A DNA stretch of 39,439 nucleotides from Neisseria sp. 83E34 (GTDB lineage: Bacteria > Pseudomonadota > Gammaproteobacteria > Burkholderiales > Neisseriaceae). Both the position numbers and the translations under genes were made by a program. Under the pieces are notes generated by a model. It did not search any database and was not told the DNA's origin. It saw only the letters and a program-made list of their open reading frames with translations. Each line of letters starts with the position of its first letter. Within the stretch, counting starts at the first letter, position 1. The stretch lies in assembly GCF_001308015.1 (NCBI RefSeq), contig NZ_LGYH01000013.1, forward strand, positions 1 through 39,439, read 5' to 3'. Shown piece by piece: positions 23,733 through 32,900 of this stretch.

Positions 23733-24281
23733 ATGCGTGAGTGGCAGATTTATTGTGCAGGTGGCGATGTGTTTTTACCGGAGCCGAAGCGTGGGCAGGT
23801 GTTTGATAACATGAAGAAGTTGGCCGAAGATTTTTCAGACAGGCATGGCAGTTTTCGACTTTTGATTCCTTTGGATAACGAAGTTGTTTTGCAACCGGGA
23901 GATTCAGTAGAGGTAAAACGCGCCAATGCGCTTACAATCCGTTTGGCTAATGAAGAAATGATACGTCGCTGTGATGTGGTGATTGCCAATCTGTCTCCTT
24001 TTCGAGGGGAGGAGCCGGATTGTGGCACGACTTACGAATGTGGTTTTGCGCGCGCATTGGGTAAGCCTGTGTTGGCATATACCGATAATCCGGCAGAACA
24101 AACGGCAAAATATGCAGGATTTGATTTCGATCGTGAAGCAGAAGATAGTAGATTCGCTTATGCGGAAGTAGAGGATTTTGCTTTACCGTTTAATCTGATG
24201 CTTTATGATGCAGACACACCGGTGTTTGCAAGTTTTGCTGATGCGTTGCGGTTTTACGTTGCTTGGAACGGGAAGTTTTGA
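23733..24281 (+). CDS. Nucleoside 2-deoxyribosyltransferase-like protein
   Basis: A 182-residue protein of the nucleoside 2-deoxyribosyltransferase superfamily: N-terminal strand WQIYCAGGDVFLPEP, the DVVIANLSPFRGEEPDCGTTYECGFA stretch (shown as DVVIANLSPFRG and GTTYECGFA) with the active-site glutamate in GTTYECG, and GKPVLAYTDN. Members exchange bases between deoxynucleosides or cleave modified nucleotides. The substrate here is unknown. An uptake sequence lies in the coding region (23831-23846), read as FSDRH. Confidence 0.8.
   Translation: MREWQIYCAGGDVFLPEPKRGQVFDNMKKLAEDFSDRHGSFRLLIPLDNEVVLQPGDSVEVKRANALTIRLANEEMIRRCDVVIANLSPFRGEEPDCGTTYECGFARALGKPVLAYTDNPAEQTAKYAGFDFDREAEDSRFAYAEVEDFALPFNLMLYDADTPVFASFADALRFYVAWNGKF
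23831..23846 (-). repeat. Uptake sequence inside the deoxyribosyltransferase-like gene
   Basis: An exact TG-wadDUS copy in minus orientation, translated on the plus strand as FSDRH. Confidence 0.85.
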
Positions 24282-24315
24282 TAACTCGGTTTCAAGGCGG
24301 AATAGGGAGGTTGTA

Positions 24316-25155
24316 ATGCCTGAAAATAAGCATAAGGCAGGGCATGTTAGGCAGGGAAAAAAACAAAGCCAGCCGTTTTGGCAGGCCGACAAACCTTATT
24401 TGCATGAACATCATATCAGCGATGCACGTTTCCGTTTGCTGGGTTATGTGATGGCTTTTTTGGCCGGGGCAATTAATGCGGGTGGTTTTTTTGCGGTTGC
24501 CCGCTATACCTCGCATGTGACGGGTGAAATGTCTTTTGCTGCGGATATGATGTACACGCGGGAATGGCAGGCCGTAATCGTGGCTATGTTGGGCGTTGTG
24601 AGTTTTATTATGGGGGCAGCACATTCGAGCTGGGTAATTTTGTGGACACAACGGCAGCGTTTTCGTGGTAGTTTCGGTTTGTCGATGTGGTTGGAAGGAC
24701 TGTATCTATTGTTCTTTGGTTTTCTAGGTTTGACCGAGGTAGAATGGAGCGGCGGCGCCTGGCCTTCGATTGCTATGCTTTTGCTGTGTTTTATTATGGG
24801 TATGCATAATACGGTGATGACGATTTTGTCTGGTGGCGTTATCCGTTCTACGCATATGACAGGCACGGTTACCGATTTGGGTATCGAAATCTCCAAAGTT
24901 CTGTATTATAGTCGTAGTGATAATCCCAAAATACCTAATGTGAATGTGAACAAACCAAAGATGAAGTTGCTGTGCGGTCTGATGATAGCCTTTGTGGCTG
25001 GTGGTTTTATCGGTGCATGGGGATATCATACGGTGGGACATCATTTTGCTTTGCCTGTGTCGTTAGTGCTGTTTATATTGGGATTCGGTTCGGTAGGTTA
25101 TGATGTGCGACTGAGGATTAAATGGTGGTTGATTGCTCGCTTGAAAAAGCGGTAA
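24316..25155 (+). CDS. DUF1275/YoaK family membrane protein
   Basis: A 279-residue inner-membrane protein of the YoaK/DUF1275 family, with several helices (FRLLGYVMAFLAGAINAGGFF at about 40-60, given as FRLLGYVMAFLAG and AINAGGFF; VIVAMLGVVSFIMGAAHSSWV; WPSIAMLLLCFIMGMH) and the conserved MTGTVTDLGIE segment. The start at 24316 is chosen because GGGAGG lies 5 bases upstream; the frame extends further but without a site. Function is unproven in the family; a transport role is often suggested. It sits at the right edge of the housekeeping block. Confidence 0.85.
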   Translation: MPENKHKAGHVRQGKKQSQPFWQADKPYLHEHHISDARFRLLGYVMAFLAGAINAGGFFAVARYTSHVTGEMSFAADMMYTREWQAVIVAMLGVVSFIMGAAHSSWVILWTQRQRFRGSFGLSMWLEGLYLLFFGFLGLTEVEWSGGAWPSIAMLLLCFIMGMHNTVMTILSGGVIRSTHMTGTVTDLGIEISKVLYYSRSDNPKIPNVNVNKPKMKLLCGLMIAFVAGGFIGAWGYHTVGHHFALPVSLVLFILGFGSVGYDVRLRIKWWLIARLKKR

Positions 25156-25172
25156 AGGTTGAGCAAGGATTA

Positions 25173-25185
25173 TTCAGACAGGCAT
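25173..25185 (-). repeat. Single uptake sequence behind the DUF1275 gene
   Basis: An exact TG-wadDUS copy in minus orientation. Confidence 0.85.
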
Positions 25186-25204
25186 GGGTTATATAGCCAT
25201 AAAA

Positions 25205-25440
25205 CTATAGTGAATTAATTTAAAAATGGTACACTTTTTATATTTGGGTTTGATCTGAAGATTTTGAGTTACAAGTAGTATTGAGAAATATTCCGGTCAA
25301 GGCCGAGTACGATTCAACAGTTGTTAAGTATATTGTTTAAAGATAAATCTTTAATAAACAGGGTGTTGGTTGCTTTTTGTGCCGCCTACGGCTTGTCGCT
25401 TTTATGAGGAGTTTAGCTTCACAGCTATGTAAGTTTTCCT
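25205..25440. repeat. Possible decayed interspersed repeat in a 354-base gap
   Basis: CTATAGTGAATTAATTTAAA (25205-25224) resembles the TATAGTGGATTAA-type ends of a common Neisseria interspersed repeat, and GCCGCCTACGGCTTGTCGC near 25380 resembles part of its interior. The two halves are not obviously intact. No gene is visible in the gap. Confidence 0.35.
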
Positions 25441-25459
25441 TGTCCTTGGTTGATTTAAA

Positions 25460-25504
25460 CATAATAAAATGCCTGTCTGAATTTCAGACAGGCATTTTAT
25501 TATG
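25460..25504. terminator. 45-base palindrome built on paired uptake sequences, behind wzc
   Basis: The arms 25460-25481 and 25483-25504 are perfect reverse complements around a single T. The core is two uptake sequences and the outer part adds CATAATAAA / TTTATTATG. It lies 5 bases beyond the wzc stop and separates the polysaccharide locus from the DUF1275 gene. Confidence 0.8.
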
Positions 25505-25509
25505 TTGAT

Positions 25510-27654
25510 TTACTTACCAGTATAAGTTTGATATTGGTAGTAGTTGCGTGCAGTACGCTCCACACCATTAAAGATTACGCCTTCAACTTTAATACCAGCG
25601 TTATTCAGACGGCTCATGCTGTCTTCCAGCTCATCATGGGAAGTTTTTCTATAACGAGCGATCAATAAAGTTAAATCAGCAACTCGGCCAATGATAGAGC
25701 TATCGGTTACAGCCAATACAGGAGGAGTATCGATAATTACATAATCGTATTTATCTTTGGCAGTTGCAATAAACTCTTTAAATTTATCACTCATTAACAT
25801 CTCAGACGGGCTTTGTGGCGAATGACCGCGAGAAATGAAATCCAGACCTGGAACATCGGTATGTTTGATGCTGGCATCAAAAGTTGATGAACCATCTAAA
25901 ATTTCAGCCAAACCATTTTCTTCAGTTAAACCGAAAGAATGGTGCAGCATGCCACGGCGTAAGTCAGCGTCGACCAGTAATACCCGTGAACCTGCTTGGG
26001 CCGTAACCGTCGCCAAGTTAGAAGAAACAAATGATTTGCCTACACCAGGAGTGGTGCCGGCGATCATAATCATGCTGCTCTTGTTGTTAATGGTAGCAAA
26101 GTGCAGGTTGGTGCGCAGAGCGCGAATAGTTTCTACGGCAACATCGTTGGTATGGATGTTAGCGAGTAGATATTGTGGGTGTTTGCTCTTGCCTGCGCTC
26201 AAACGGTTGTAACGTTTGTCGGCTTTCATTTGGGTATTAGAAGCAGGGATTGTTGAAATTAGGTTGTAGCCCATAGCACGAATATCATCGGATACTTTGA
26301 TGGTTGGGCGTGCAATTGCGCGTAACACAAAGAGAGAAGAGGCCAGTAAACCTGCTGCAATGGCGGAAAGCAGAGTAATCATTGCACGGCGGGGTTTAAA
26401 TGGTTTTTCTTCAGCAACTGCAGGGTCTATAACGCGAATATTACCTTGAGAGCTCGCTTTTAAAATGTTCAATTCTTGTTGACGGTTTAATAATTGAACA
26501 TAAGTGGCCTGGTTGATTTCTACGTCGCGGTTCAATCGGATAACTTCTTGCTCGGTTTGCGGCAAGGTAGAAATTTGGCGGTTAATACGGTCTCTAGCTT
26601 CTTCCAATACTTTCAAACGATCGCGGACAGATTTGTAAGAAGGATGCTCTGGCGTGTAAAGCTCTGACATGCCAGCCTCTTCTGCACGTAGGGTCGTAAT
26701 CTGGGTTTCTATGTCTGTTAAGCTGCGGAGCGCACCTTGGGCTTCTGATGGAATATCAACTGAGCCGGTATTGGTACGGTATTGGTTTAATTTAGTTTCT
26801 GCATCTTGCAAAGATTGTTTTAGACGAGGCAATTCTTCGCTGATAAATGCTAAACCACTTGTCGCCATTTGAACATCACGGTTTTTATTTTGGCTCACAT
26901 AGTTGTCTATAATATGATTAAGGACAGTTTCAATTTTTTTTCTTTCTGTGCCGGTATAGCCTAAAGTAATCAGAGGGCTGCCTTCACCTTGCGCACTTAC
27001 AGATAAATTGTCGGTGATATTGTTAATGGCTTTTAAGCGGGAAAGCTTGGTAATCGAAAAAGACTGTCCGGTTTCCGCAAGGATTTGATTGATAAAGAAT
27101 TCACCATTATTAGAAAATTTTAGGGGTTTACCTACCTTGCCCTCTAAGGACTCACCATCAGGAGTGGTTAAAATATAAGAATTTGGGCTTTCTACTTTTA
27201 ATCCAAAGGTTTGGTTTTCAAAGTCTTCTGGTACGGTAAAGCGTTCAACTTTAATTGTAGGTTGGCCAGCATTGCTGAACTTGGCTAATGTAGAACCAAT
27301 TATGGGGGTGTAAGCAGGTTGGATGTCTAAGTCTAGTTGAAGATTATCAACCGTTTGACCGATAACCGAGCGTGACTTGATTAAGTCAATCTCAGCGTCT
27401 GGGCTTGAACCATTCATACCTCTTTGAGGTAGGGCTCCAGCATTTAATTGGGGTAAAATTTGATTGCTTTGCACTTCTACTGCAAGTAAGGCGTCCGCGC
27501 GATACACAGGTTGGGCGGACATACTATAGAGACCGCCAACAATGAAACCTGCTGCAATAGCGGTTCCGATAGGTAATTTATGGCGATACAAAATAGTCAA
27601 TAATTGACGTAAATCAATCGAACTTTCAAATGCTTGGGTAGATTTAGTTGCCAT
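25510..27654 (-). CDS. wzc: Polysaccharide co-polymerase and tyrosine autokinase (Wzc)
   Basis: Inner-membrane Wzz-type chain-length regulator fused to a BY-kinase that controls polymer export. The 714-residue protein has an N-terminal Wzz domain with a helix at about 33-50 (LPIGTAIAAGFIVGGLYSM), a long periplasmic coiled region, a second helix near 425-445, then the kinase with Walker A in GTTPGVGKSF (about 530-540), Walker A' in VLLVDADLRRG and Walker B in YVIIDTPPVL. The C-terminus RNYYQYQTYTGK is the tyrosine cluster that is phosphorylated. It is last in the locus and pairs with Wzb and Wza. Confidence 0.93.
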   Translation of the reverse strand: MATKSTQAFESSIDLRQLLTILYRHKLPIGTAIAAGFIVGGLYSMSAQPVYRADALLAVEVQSNQILPQLNAGALPQRGMNGSSPDAEIDLIKSRSVIGQTVDNLQLDLDIQPAYTPIIGSTLAKFSNAGQPTIKVERFTVPEDFENQTFGLKVESPNSYILTTPDGESLEGKVGKPLKFSNNGEFFINQILAETGQSFSITKLSRLKAINNITDNLSVSAQGEGSPLITLGYTGTERKKIETVLNHIIDNYVSQNKNRDVQMATSGLAFISEELPRLKQSLQDAETKLNQYRTNTGSVDIPSEAQGALRSLTDIETQITTLRAEEAGMSELYTPEHPSYKSVRDRLKVLEEARDRINRQISTLPQTEQEVIRLNRDVEINQATYVQLLNRQQELNILKASSQGNIRVIDPAVAEEKPFKPRRAMITLLSAIAAGLLASSLFVLRAIARPTIKVSDDIRAMGYNLISTIPASNTQMKADKRYNRLSAGKSKHPQYLLANIHTNDVAVETIRALRTNLHFATINNKSSMIMIAGTTPGVGKSFVSSNLATVTAQAGSRVLLVDADLRRGMLHHSFGLTEENGLAEILDGSSTFDASIKHTDVPGLDFISRGHSPQSPSEMLMSDKFKEFIATAKDKYDYVIIDTPPVLAVTDSSIIGRVADLTLLIARYRKTSHDELEDSMSRLNNAGIKVEGVIFNGVERTARNYYQYQTYTGK

Positions 27655-27751
27655 TTATTAATTCTCTAAAAATTTGAGCGGGTTATTTTTGATAAACCAA
27701 TATTTCCAGATAGAGTTATGTGTTTAATTTAAGTTGCACTCGAAAAAATAA

Positions 27752-28186
27752 TTATTTCAGTTTTTCGGCCCATGCTTGACAGGCATTTTCTATTTGTCGA
27801 TAAATTTGATCAAATGTATCCTGACTTTTTTTGTAAGGGTCTTGTATGAACAAAGGACTGGTCCATTGACCTAAAAGCATAGTTTTACTGCGGGCTTGTG
27901 GACAAGTTAATGCAATGTCTTCAATATGCGATTCTTCCATTACTAGGATTAAGTCTGAAAACTCGCACATTTGAGGAGTTAATTGCCGTGCAATATGCGG
28001 TGATATATCTATACCATTTTTATTGGCTGATAAAACAGCTTCAGGTTCCGCTTTTCGGTTTGGTGTTGCGTTAATACCTGCCGACACAATAAATAAATCT
28101 GGCAATAGTTGTTTCAAAATATATTCTGCTGTAGGAGAACGACAAACATTGCCAGTACACACAACTAATATCTTGTCATATTTCAT
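27752..28186 (-). CDS. wzb: Low-molecular-weight protein tyrosine phosphatase (Wzb)
   Basis: Removes phosphate from the Wzc tyrosine cluster. The 144-residue protein has the C-x5-R signature CTGNVCRSP (starting at residue 10), a general acid Asp in DPYKKS, and the usual family length. It starts 11 bases beyond the wza stop, on the same strand, and wzc begins about 100 bases further on. No strong ribosome site is seen, so coupling with wza is likely. Confidence 0.93.
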   Translation of the reverse strand: MKYDKILVVCTGNVCRSPTAEYILKQLLPDLFIVSAGINATPNRKAEPEAVLSANKNGIDISPHIARQLTPQMCEFSDLILVMEESHIEDIALTCPQARSKTMLLGQWTSPLFIQDPYKKSQDTFDQIYRQIENACQAWAEKLK

Positions 28187-28197
28187 GAGGGGTGGAG

Positions 28198-29352
28198 TTA
28201 AAATGAGTTGTTTACTGCAGAAACAGTATTAGCTAAGCCAACAGCTTGAGAAACAACGCGATCCCAACGTGTAACAGGTGCGGCAGTAACATAAACCACA
28301 TCATTTGTTTGTAGCTTAAAGCGGTTGCCCAAGGCATAGGCAGTAGCATCTTTAAGGTTTAATTGATAAACGTGGATTGGTTTCTCGATATCTGATGGTA
28401 CATTTCGAATGACAAATACACCGCTTGCGTTTGCATGTATTTGATCCATGCCACCAGCTTCACTCATTGCTTCCGTTAATGTTATACCTTTAGGTGGCAT
28501 ACGCAAAGAGCTTTGGCGGGTAACTTCGCCCAAAACAAATACTTTGCTATTTTCATTAGATGGGACGTAAATAATATCTCCATCACTTAATAAATGATTC
28601 TGAGTAGCATCACCATTGGCACGCAGATCTTCAATAGAAATTGTATGATCCACACCTTTGTGCGTCCATTTTACGCTTTGTGGATCTGCTTGATCTGTAA
28701 TTCCTCCAGCCAAGTCAATAGCATCTAGCAATGTCATAGGAACGTTTGTGATGGGCAACTGGCCGGCTTGACGAACTGAGCCTGAAACACTTACACGTTG
28801 GGAACGGAATTCTGCAACGTTTACTTCAACTTGAGGGTTTTTGATGTATCTTTTCAGGCGCGAAGAAAGTTCAGATTGAACTTGGTTAATGGTTTTGCCT
28901 ACAACAGTAATCTCGCCGACAAGAGGAAAGAAAATGCGGCCATGATCATTAACCCAAATACCATTATTACTTTGTTGGTTTTGTAGTGTTGTAGAAAGTG
29001 TGCCGGCATTTGAAGAAGGTGCACCGATAGTAGCTGGTGTGTTCAAATCGGGATGATACCAAACACGAATATTAAGAACATCCCCTTTGCCTAAAGTGTA
29101 GCGATATGATGACTTTCTTTTTTCCAGCTCATGATTTGGGCGGTTAACTTTCGGAGGTGCTTCGATACTTTGCAAAAGATTAAGTGTAATAGGATAGATA
29201 TTAACCCGGCTATCCAATTGTACTTTTTCATCATCATCATTCTCATGGTGCACAACGGTCTTGTTACCTGTTGGTAAACCGGAACCAGGAACAACTGTAC
29301 AACCAGAAGCTGCAAGAATAACTGATAGGCTAATAAGAGTTAGTTTTTTCAT
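28198..29352 (-). CDS. wza: Outer-membrane polysaccharide export lipoprotein (Wza)
   Basis: Octameric outer-membrane channel for exported polysaccharide. The 384-residue protein has a lipoprotein signal with lipobox SGC (Cys at about residue 18, ILAASGCTVVPG), a polysaccharide-export domain (YTLGKGDVLNIRVWYHPDLN at about 88-107; FPLVGEITVVGKT) and SLBB-type domains after it (VSVSGSVRQAGQLPITNV; VFVLGEVTRQSSLRM). Length and domain order match Wza. It is followed directly by wzb and wzc. Confidence 0.94.
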   Translation of the reverse strand: MKKLTLISLSVILAASGCTVVPGSGLPTGNKTVVHHENDDDEKVQLDSRVNIYPITLNLLQSIEAPPKVNRPNHELEKRKSSYRYTLGKGDVLNIRVWYHPDLNTPATIGAPSSNAGTLSTTLQNQQSNNGIWVNDHGRIFFPLVGEITVVGKTINQVQSELSSRLKRYIKNPQVEVNVAEFRSQRVSVSGSVRQAGQLPITNVPMTLLDAIDLAGGITDQADPQSVKWTHKGVDHTISIEDLRANGDATQNHLLSDGDIIYVPSNENSKVFVLGEVTRQSSLRMPPKGITLTEAMSEAGGMDQIHANASGVFVIRNVPSDIEKPIHVYQLNLKDATAYALGNRFKLQTNDVVYVTAAPVTRWDRVVSQAVGLANTVSAVNNSF

Positions 29353-29454
29353 ATTTACTAAGATTCCTTACTTAAGGTAAGCCCGTTTTTTAGGCGGTAT
29401 CATCATTATATTTGTATATTATTTAGTAATCGGGTGTACGCTTCATAGAGTAAT

Positions 29455-31365
29455 TTAGGATTGTTGATGAGCTTGCTTTGCCATCCACACCAAATCGCAA
29501 ATGTCATCTTTAGGTTTGAAACCTGTTGGGGCTTCGAGCAATAGTTCACGAACGGTTAACTGATCGCCTTTTGAGCAGGCTTCATCCATTTTCTCTAATA
29601 TATCAGAAAGATCTTGCCATGGAAGCATTATTTCATTAGCGGTCATAATGCGAGGGTGAGTGGTTTTTTCGACAGCGTCGCCGATTAATAGTTCTTCATA
29701 AAGCTTTTCTCCTGGGCGTAGGCCTGTAATTTTGATTTCGATGTCTCCTGTTGGATTGTTACCATCTTTTACTTCTAACCCACTTAAACGAATCATTTGG
29801 CGTGCTAAATCAATAATTTTTACTGATTCTCCCATGTCTAAGACAAATACATCACCTCCTTTACCCATTGCACCTGCTTGGATAACTAATTGAGCAGCTT
29901 CTGGGATAGTCATGAAATAACGAGTAATATCTTGGTGGGTTAATGTTATCGGGCCTCCAGAAGAGATTTGTTTTTCAAAAACTGGAACCACAGATCCTGA
30001 AGAGCCGAGAACATTCCCAAAGCGTACCATAGCAAAACGTGTATTATGGTTTTTCTCTGCTGCCAATGCTTGAAGTACCAATTCGGACATGCGTTTGGAG
30101 GCGCCCATGGTGTTGGTTGGACGAACAGCTTTGTCTGTAGAAATTAAGACAAAAGTCTCAACTTTTGCATTAATCGCCGCTAAAGCGCAGAACATGGTGC
30201 CATAGATATTGTTGCGGACGCCTTCTAATGTGTTGAATTCGACGATTGGTACATGTTTGTAAGCTGCTGCATGATATATGGTTTGCACGCTAAACGCCGT
30301 CATTACATTGTATAAGCGTTTGCGGTGTTGTACAGAACCGAGAAGTGGAATAATCTCAAGTTGCATTTGGTTTGCTTCTATGTATTCGCGCAATTCCTTG
30401 TCAATACTGTATAAAGAAAATTCTGATAGCTCGAATAAGATTAATTTTTTCGGATTGTTCTGAATAATCTGGCGACACAGCTCTGAGCCAATGGAACCTC
30501 CGGCACCAGTTACCATAACGACTTTATTATTAATATCAGCACTCATCAGTTCAGCTTTGGGTGCGACGGGATCGCGGCCGAGTAAGTCAAATACAGAAAT
30601 TTTGCGCAATGAACTAACACTGATTTTGCCATCCACCAGCTCTTTCATGCCGGGCATTGTTAATACTTCGCATGGATATGGCTCTAGAGAGTGGATGATT
30701 TTTTTGCGCTCTTCTTGAGATGCACTTGGAATGGCGAGTAGGATTTTTTCTACATGATATCTTTCGATTAGTTCTGGTATGCTGCTAGGTAGATGTACAG
30801 TTATATTGTTAATAATATTTTTTTGTAGCGAAGGATTGTCATCTACAAAGGCAACGGCATGATATTCATTAACTTGTTTGACGGCTTCTAAAAGTTGGCG
30901 TCCAGACTGGCCTGCGCCGTAAATAATAACGGGTGCCATTGTTTTGGTGTTTCTGCGACCGTTTAAAATTGCACGTAGGACAAAACGAGAACCACATGTC
31001 AGAACCAACATTAATAAAAAGTAAACAAAAGAAGGCAACCAATCTATGCGTTGATGGGATATGCCTAGACACATAGTCATGATTATGGTAGACAAAAGGC
31101 TGCCTAATACGGCAGTAGTAATTACTTTTGTGCCCATAAAACGAGTGACAGCCCGATATAAGCCAAGCTTGATAAAGAAAGTAATCGTCAAAACAGCGGT
31201 TATGATGAATACAATCCAATTGCCGATAGCCAACCACTCTTGTGAATAGTTTGATTTTAAACTCAAGCTAAACCAAAACGTGAGGAAGATAATTAATGTG
31301 TCATGTATAACGAAGAATGCTTTTTTGATGCTTCGCGGTAATGAGAGTAGGTATGCTAAATTCAT
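29455..31365 (-). CDS. pglD: Membrane-bound UDP-GlcNAc 4,6-dehydratase type protein (PglD/CapD/FlaA1-like)
   Basis: Converts UDP-GlcNAc to the 4-keto-6-deoxy sugar, the first step toward bacillosamine-like diamino sugars. The 636-residue protein has four N-terminal membrane helices (about 15-135), a first Rossmann region (VIIYGAGQSGRQLLEAV), and the dehydratase domain with GAGGSIGSEL (about 284-293), YHAAAYKHVP and STDKAVRPTN, where the TDK motif replaces the Tyr of ordinary SDR proteins. The paired PglC-like aminotransferase lies upstream, with a 262-base gap. The UDP-GlcNAc substrate is inferred from family. Confidence 0.88.
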   Translation of the reverse strand: MNLAYLLSLPRSIKKAFFVIHDTLIIFLTFWFSLSLKSNYSQEWLAIGNWIVFIITAVLTITFFIKLGLYRAVTRFMGTKVITTAVLGSLLSTIIMTMCLGISHQRIDWLPSFVYFLLMLVLTCGSRFVLRAILNGRRNTKTMAPVIIYGAGQSGRQLLEAVKQVNEYHAVAFVDDNPSLQKNIINNITVHLPSSIPELIERYHVEKILLAIPSASQEERKKIIHSLEPYPCEVLTMPGMKELVDGKISVSSLRKISVFDLLGRDPVAPKAELMSADINNKVVMVTGAGGSIGSELCRQIIQNNPKKLILFELSEFSLYSIDKELREYIEANQMQLEIIPLLGSVQHRKRLYNVMTAFSVQTIYHAAAYKHVPIVEFNTLEGVRNNIYGTMFCALAAINAKVETFVLISTDKAVRPTNTMGASKRMSELVLQALAAEKNHNTRFAMVRFGNVLGSSGSVVPVFEKQISSGGPITLTHQDITRYFMTIPEAAQLVIQAGAMGKGGDVFVLDMGESVKIIDLARQMIRLSGLEVKDGNNPTGDIEIKITGLRPGEKLYEELLIGDAVEKTTHPRIMTANEIMLPWQDLSDILEKMDEACSKGDQLTVRELLLEAPTGFKPKDDICDLVWMAKQAHQQS

Positions 31366-31592
31366 AATATTTAATAGCTTATGGTTTAGTAGTCGTTATA
31401 GAGGATTCAATTGGATATCTCTATTTTGAAAAATATTTTCCAGTTCGAGCCGATTTACTTTTATTTGCGTAATTTTAAATCTTGTTAGAGCATTGGAAGA
31501 TAGGATACTTTATTTGAAAGTGAAGAGAAATATTTGCTGGATAAATGGTTTATTTTGGGAATAAAACGTTAAATTGATGTAAATGTTGTGAT

Positions 31593-31615
31593 GCCGCCTG
31601 CCTGAGGCTGGCGGC
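31593..31615 (-). terminator. Possible hairpin behind the aminotransferase gene
   Basis: GCCGCC-T-GCC-TGA-GGC-T-GGCGGC forms a stem with one T-T mismatch, about 13 bases beyond the aminotransferase stop. The T-run on the minus-strand side is weak. The rest of the 262-base gap to 31366 shows no gene. Confidence 0.45.
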
Positions 31616-31627
31616 TTGATTTTAAAT

Positions 31628-32803
31628 TTAAGAGGAAGCTTTGGTAAGAACATTGTGCAAATGCTTGCAACAAAAATCTATTTGCTCTTCTGTGATTGTC
31701 GGATGTACGAGGAACATCAAGCTGGTTTCTCCTAATTCCACTGCATTTTTTAAGCGTTTTTGGGGACGCCAAGGAGTGTTGTCGAAAGCTTTTTCTAAAT
31801 ATACTTCAGAGCAGCTTCCTTGATAGCAGGGAACCCCTGCATCATTTAATTCATCTATAATACGGTCGCGCGTCCAGTCTTTTGATAATCGTTCGGGTTT
31901 GACGAACGCGTAATATTTATATTGGGCGTGTTGAATATAGTCAGGTACTTCGACGGTTCTGATGAAGTCAAATTGTTTTAGCACTTCTTCTAATCGTGCT
32001 GCATTGGCTTGTCTTTTAGCGGTCCAGTCAGCCATGCGCTTCAGTTGGATTCTGCCTATGACTGCTTGCATTTCTGTCATACGCCAGTTTGTGCCGAAGC
32101 TTTCATGCAGCCAGCGGAAACCGGGAGGGTGCTGGCGGTTGTAAACGGCATCATAGCTTTTTCCATGATCTTTATAAGACCACATTTTCGACCATAATTC
32201 TTTGTCATTGGTGGTTACCATGCCGCCTTCTCCACCTGTTGTCATGATTTTGTCTTGGCAGAAAGACCAAGCACCAATATGCCCGATAGAGCCGACCGAT
32301 TTTCCTTTATAACGGGTTCCGTGCGCTTGAGCGCAATCTTCAATAACCCACAGTTTATGTTTTTCAGCTAGTGCCATGATGGCGTCCATTTCAGCGGGCA
32401 TGCCAGCCAAATGAACAACAATGATGGCTTTGGTGTTTGGTGTGAGTACGGCTTCTATGGTTTCAGCTGTGATATTTTGGCTGTTCAAGTCAACATCGGC
32501 AAATACGGGATTTGCGCCGGCAGTGACGATAGAAGAGGCTGAAGCGAGAAAAGTGCGGGAAGTAACGATAACATCATCACCAGCGCCGATGCCTACAGCT
32601 TTCAGGGCTACATCTAAAGCCAGAGTACCGTTGCCTAGAGTGATGGCATATTCTGTGCCTGCCCATTGTGCGAATTCTTTTTCAAATTCACGGCATTCTG
32701 TACCTGTCCAGTAATTGACTTTGTTTGATAACAATACGCGGGAAACGGCGTCTGCTTCTTCTTGTGTAAAGCAAGGCCATGGTGCCAATGAGGTGTTTAA
32801 CAT
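31628..32803 (-). CDS. pglC: PLP-dependent sugar aminotransferase (PglC-like, DegT/DnrJ family)
   Basis: Adds an amino group at C4 of the keto sugar from the dehydratase. The 391-residue protein has the family fold with ALGNGTLALDVALKAVGIG-like phosphate region (ITLGNGTLALDVALKAVG), VDLNSQNI, EDCAQAHG, and the PLP lysine in SFCQDKIMTTGGEGG (about residue 184). AAGGAAAATAC lies before the ATG. It follows the phosphoglycosyl transferase gene by about 100 bases. The C4 specificity is inferred from similarity to meningococcal PglC. Confidence 0.88.
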   Translation of the reverse strand: MLNTSLAPWPCFTQEEADAVSRVLLSNKVNYWTGTECREFEKEFAQWAGTEYAITLGNGTLALDVALKAVGIGAGDDVIVTSRTFLASASSIVTAGANPVFADVDLNSQNITAETIEAVLTPNTKAIIVVHLAGMPAEMDAIMALAEKHKLWVIEDCAQAHGTRYKGKSVGSIGHIGAWSFCQDKIMTTGGEGGMVTTNDKELWSKMWSYKDHGKSYDAVYNRQHPPGFRWLHESFGTNWRMTEMQAVIGRIQLKRMADWTAKRQANAARLEEVLKQFDFIRTVEVPDYIQHAQYKYYAFVKPERLSKDWTRDRIIDELNDAGVPCYQGSCSEVYLEKAFDNTPWRPQKRLKNAVELGETSLMFLVHPTITEEQIDFCCKHLHNVLTKASS

Positions 32804-32900
32804 TGTATTTTCCTTAATTTATACTTAATTGGAAGAGTTGCAAGGGTTTGAAACCTTTTGCAATTTTCTTTTGTTTGTTGTTTTCCCGTGTAGTTGAGGT

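Noticed and set aside
27768-27790. GACAGGCA near the end of wzb, like an uptake sequence
   Set aside because: Only the 3' part matches; the first four bases of the 12-mer differ.
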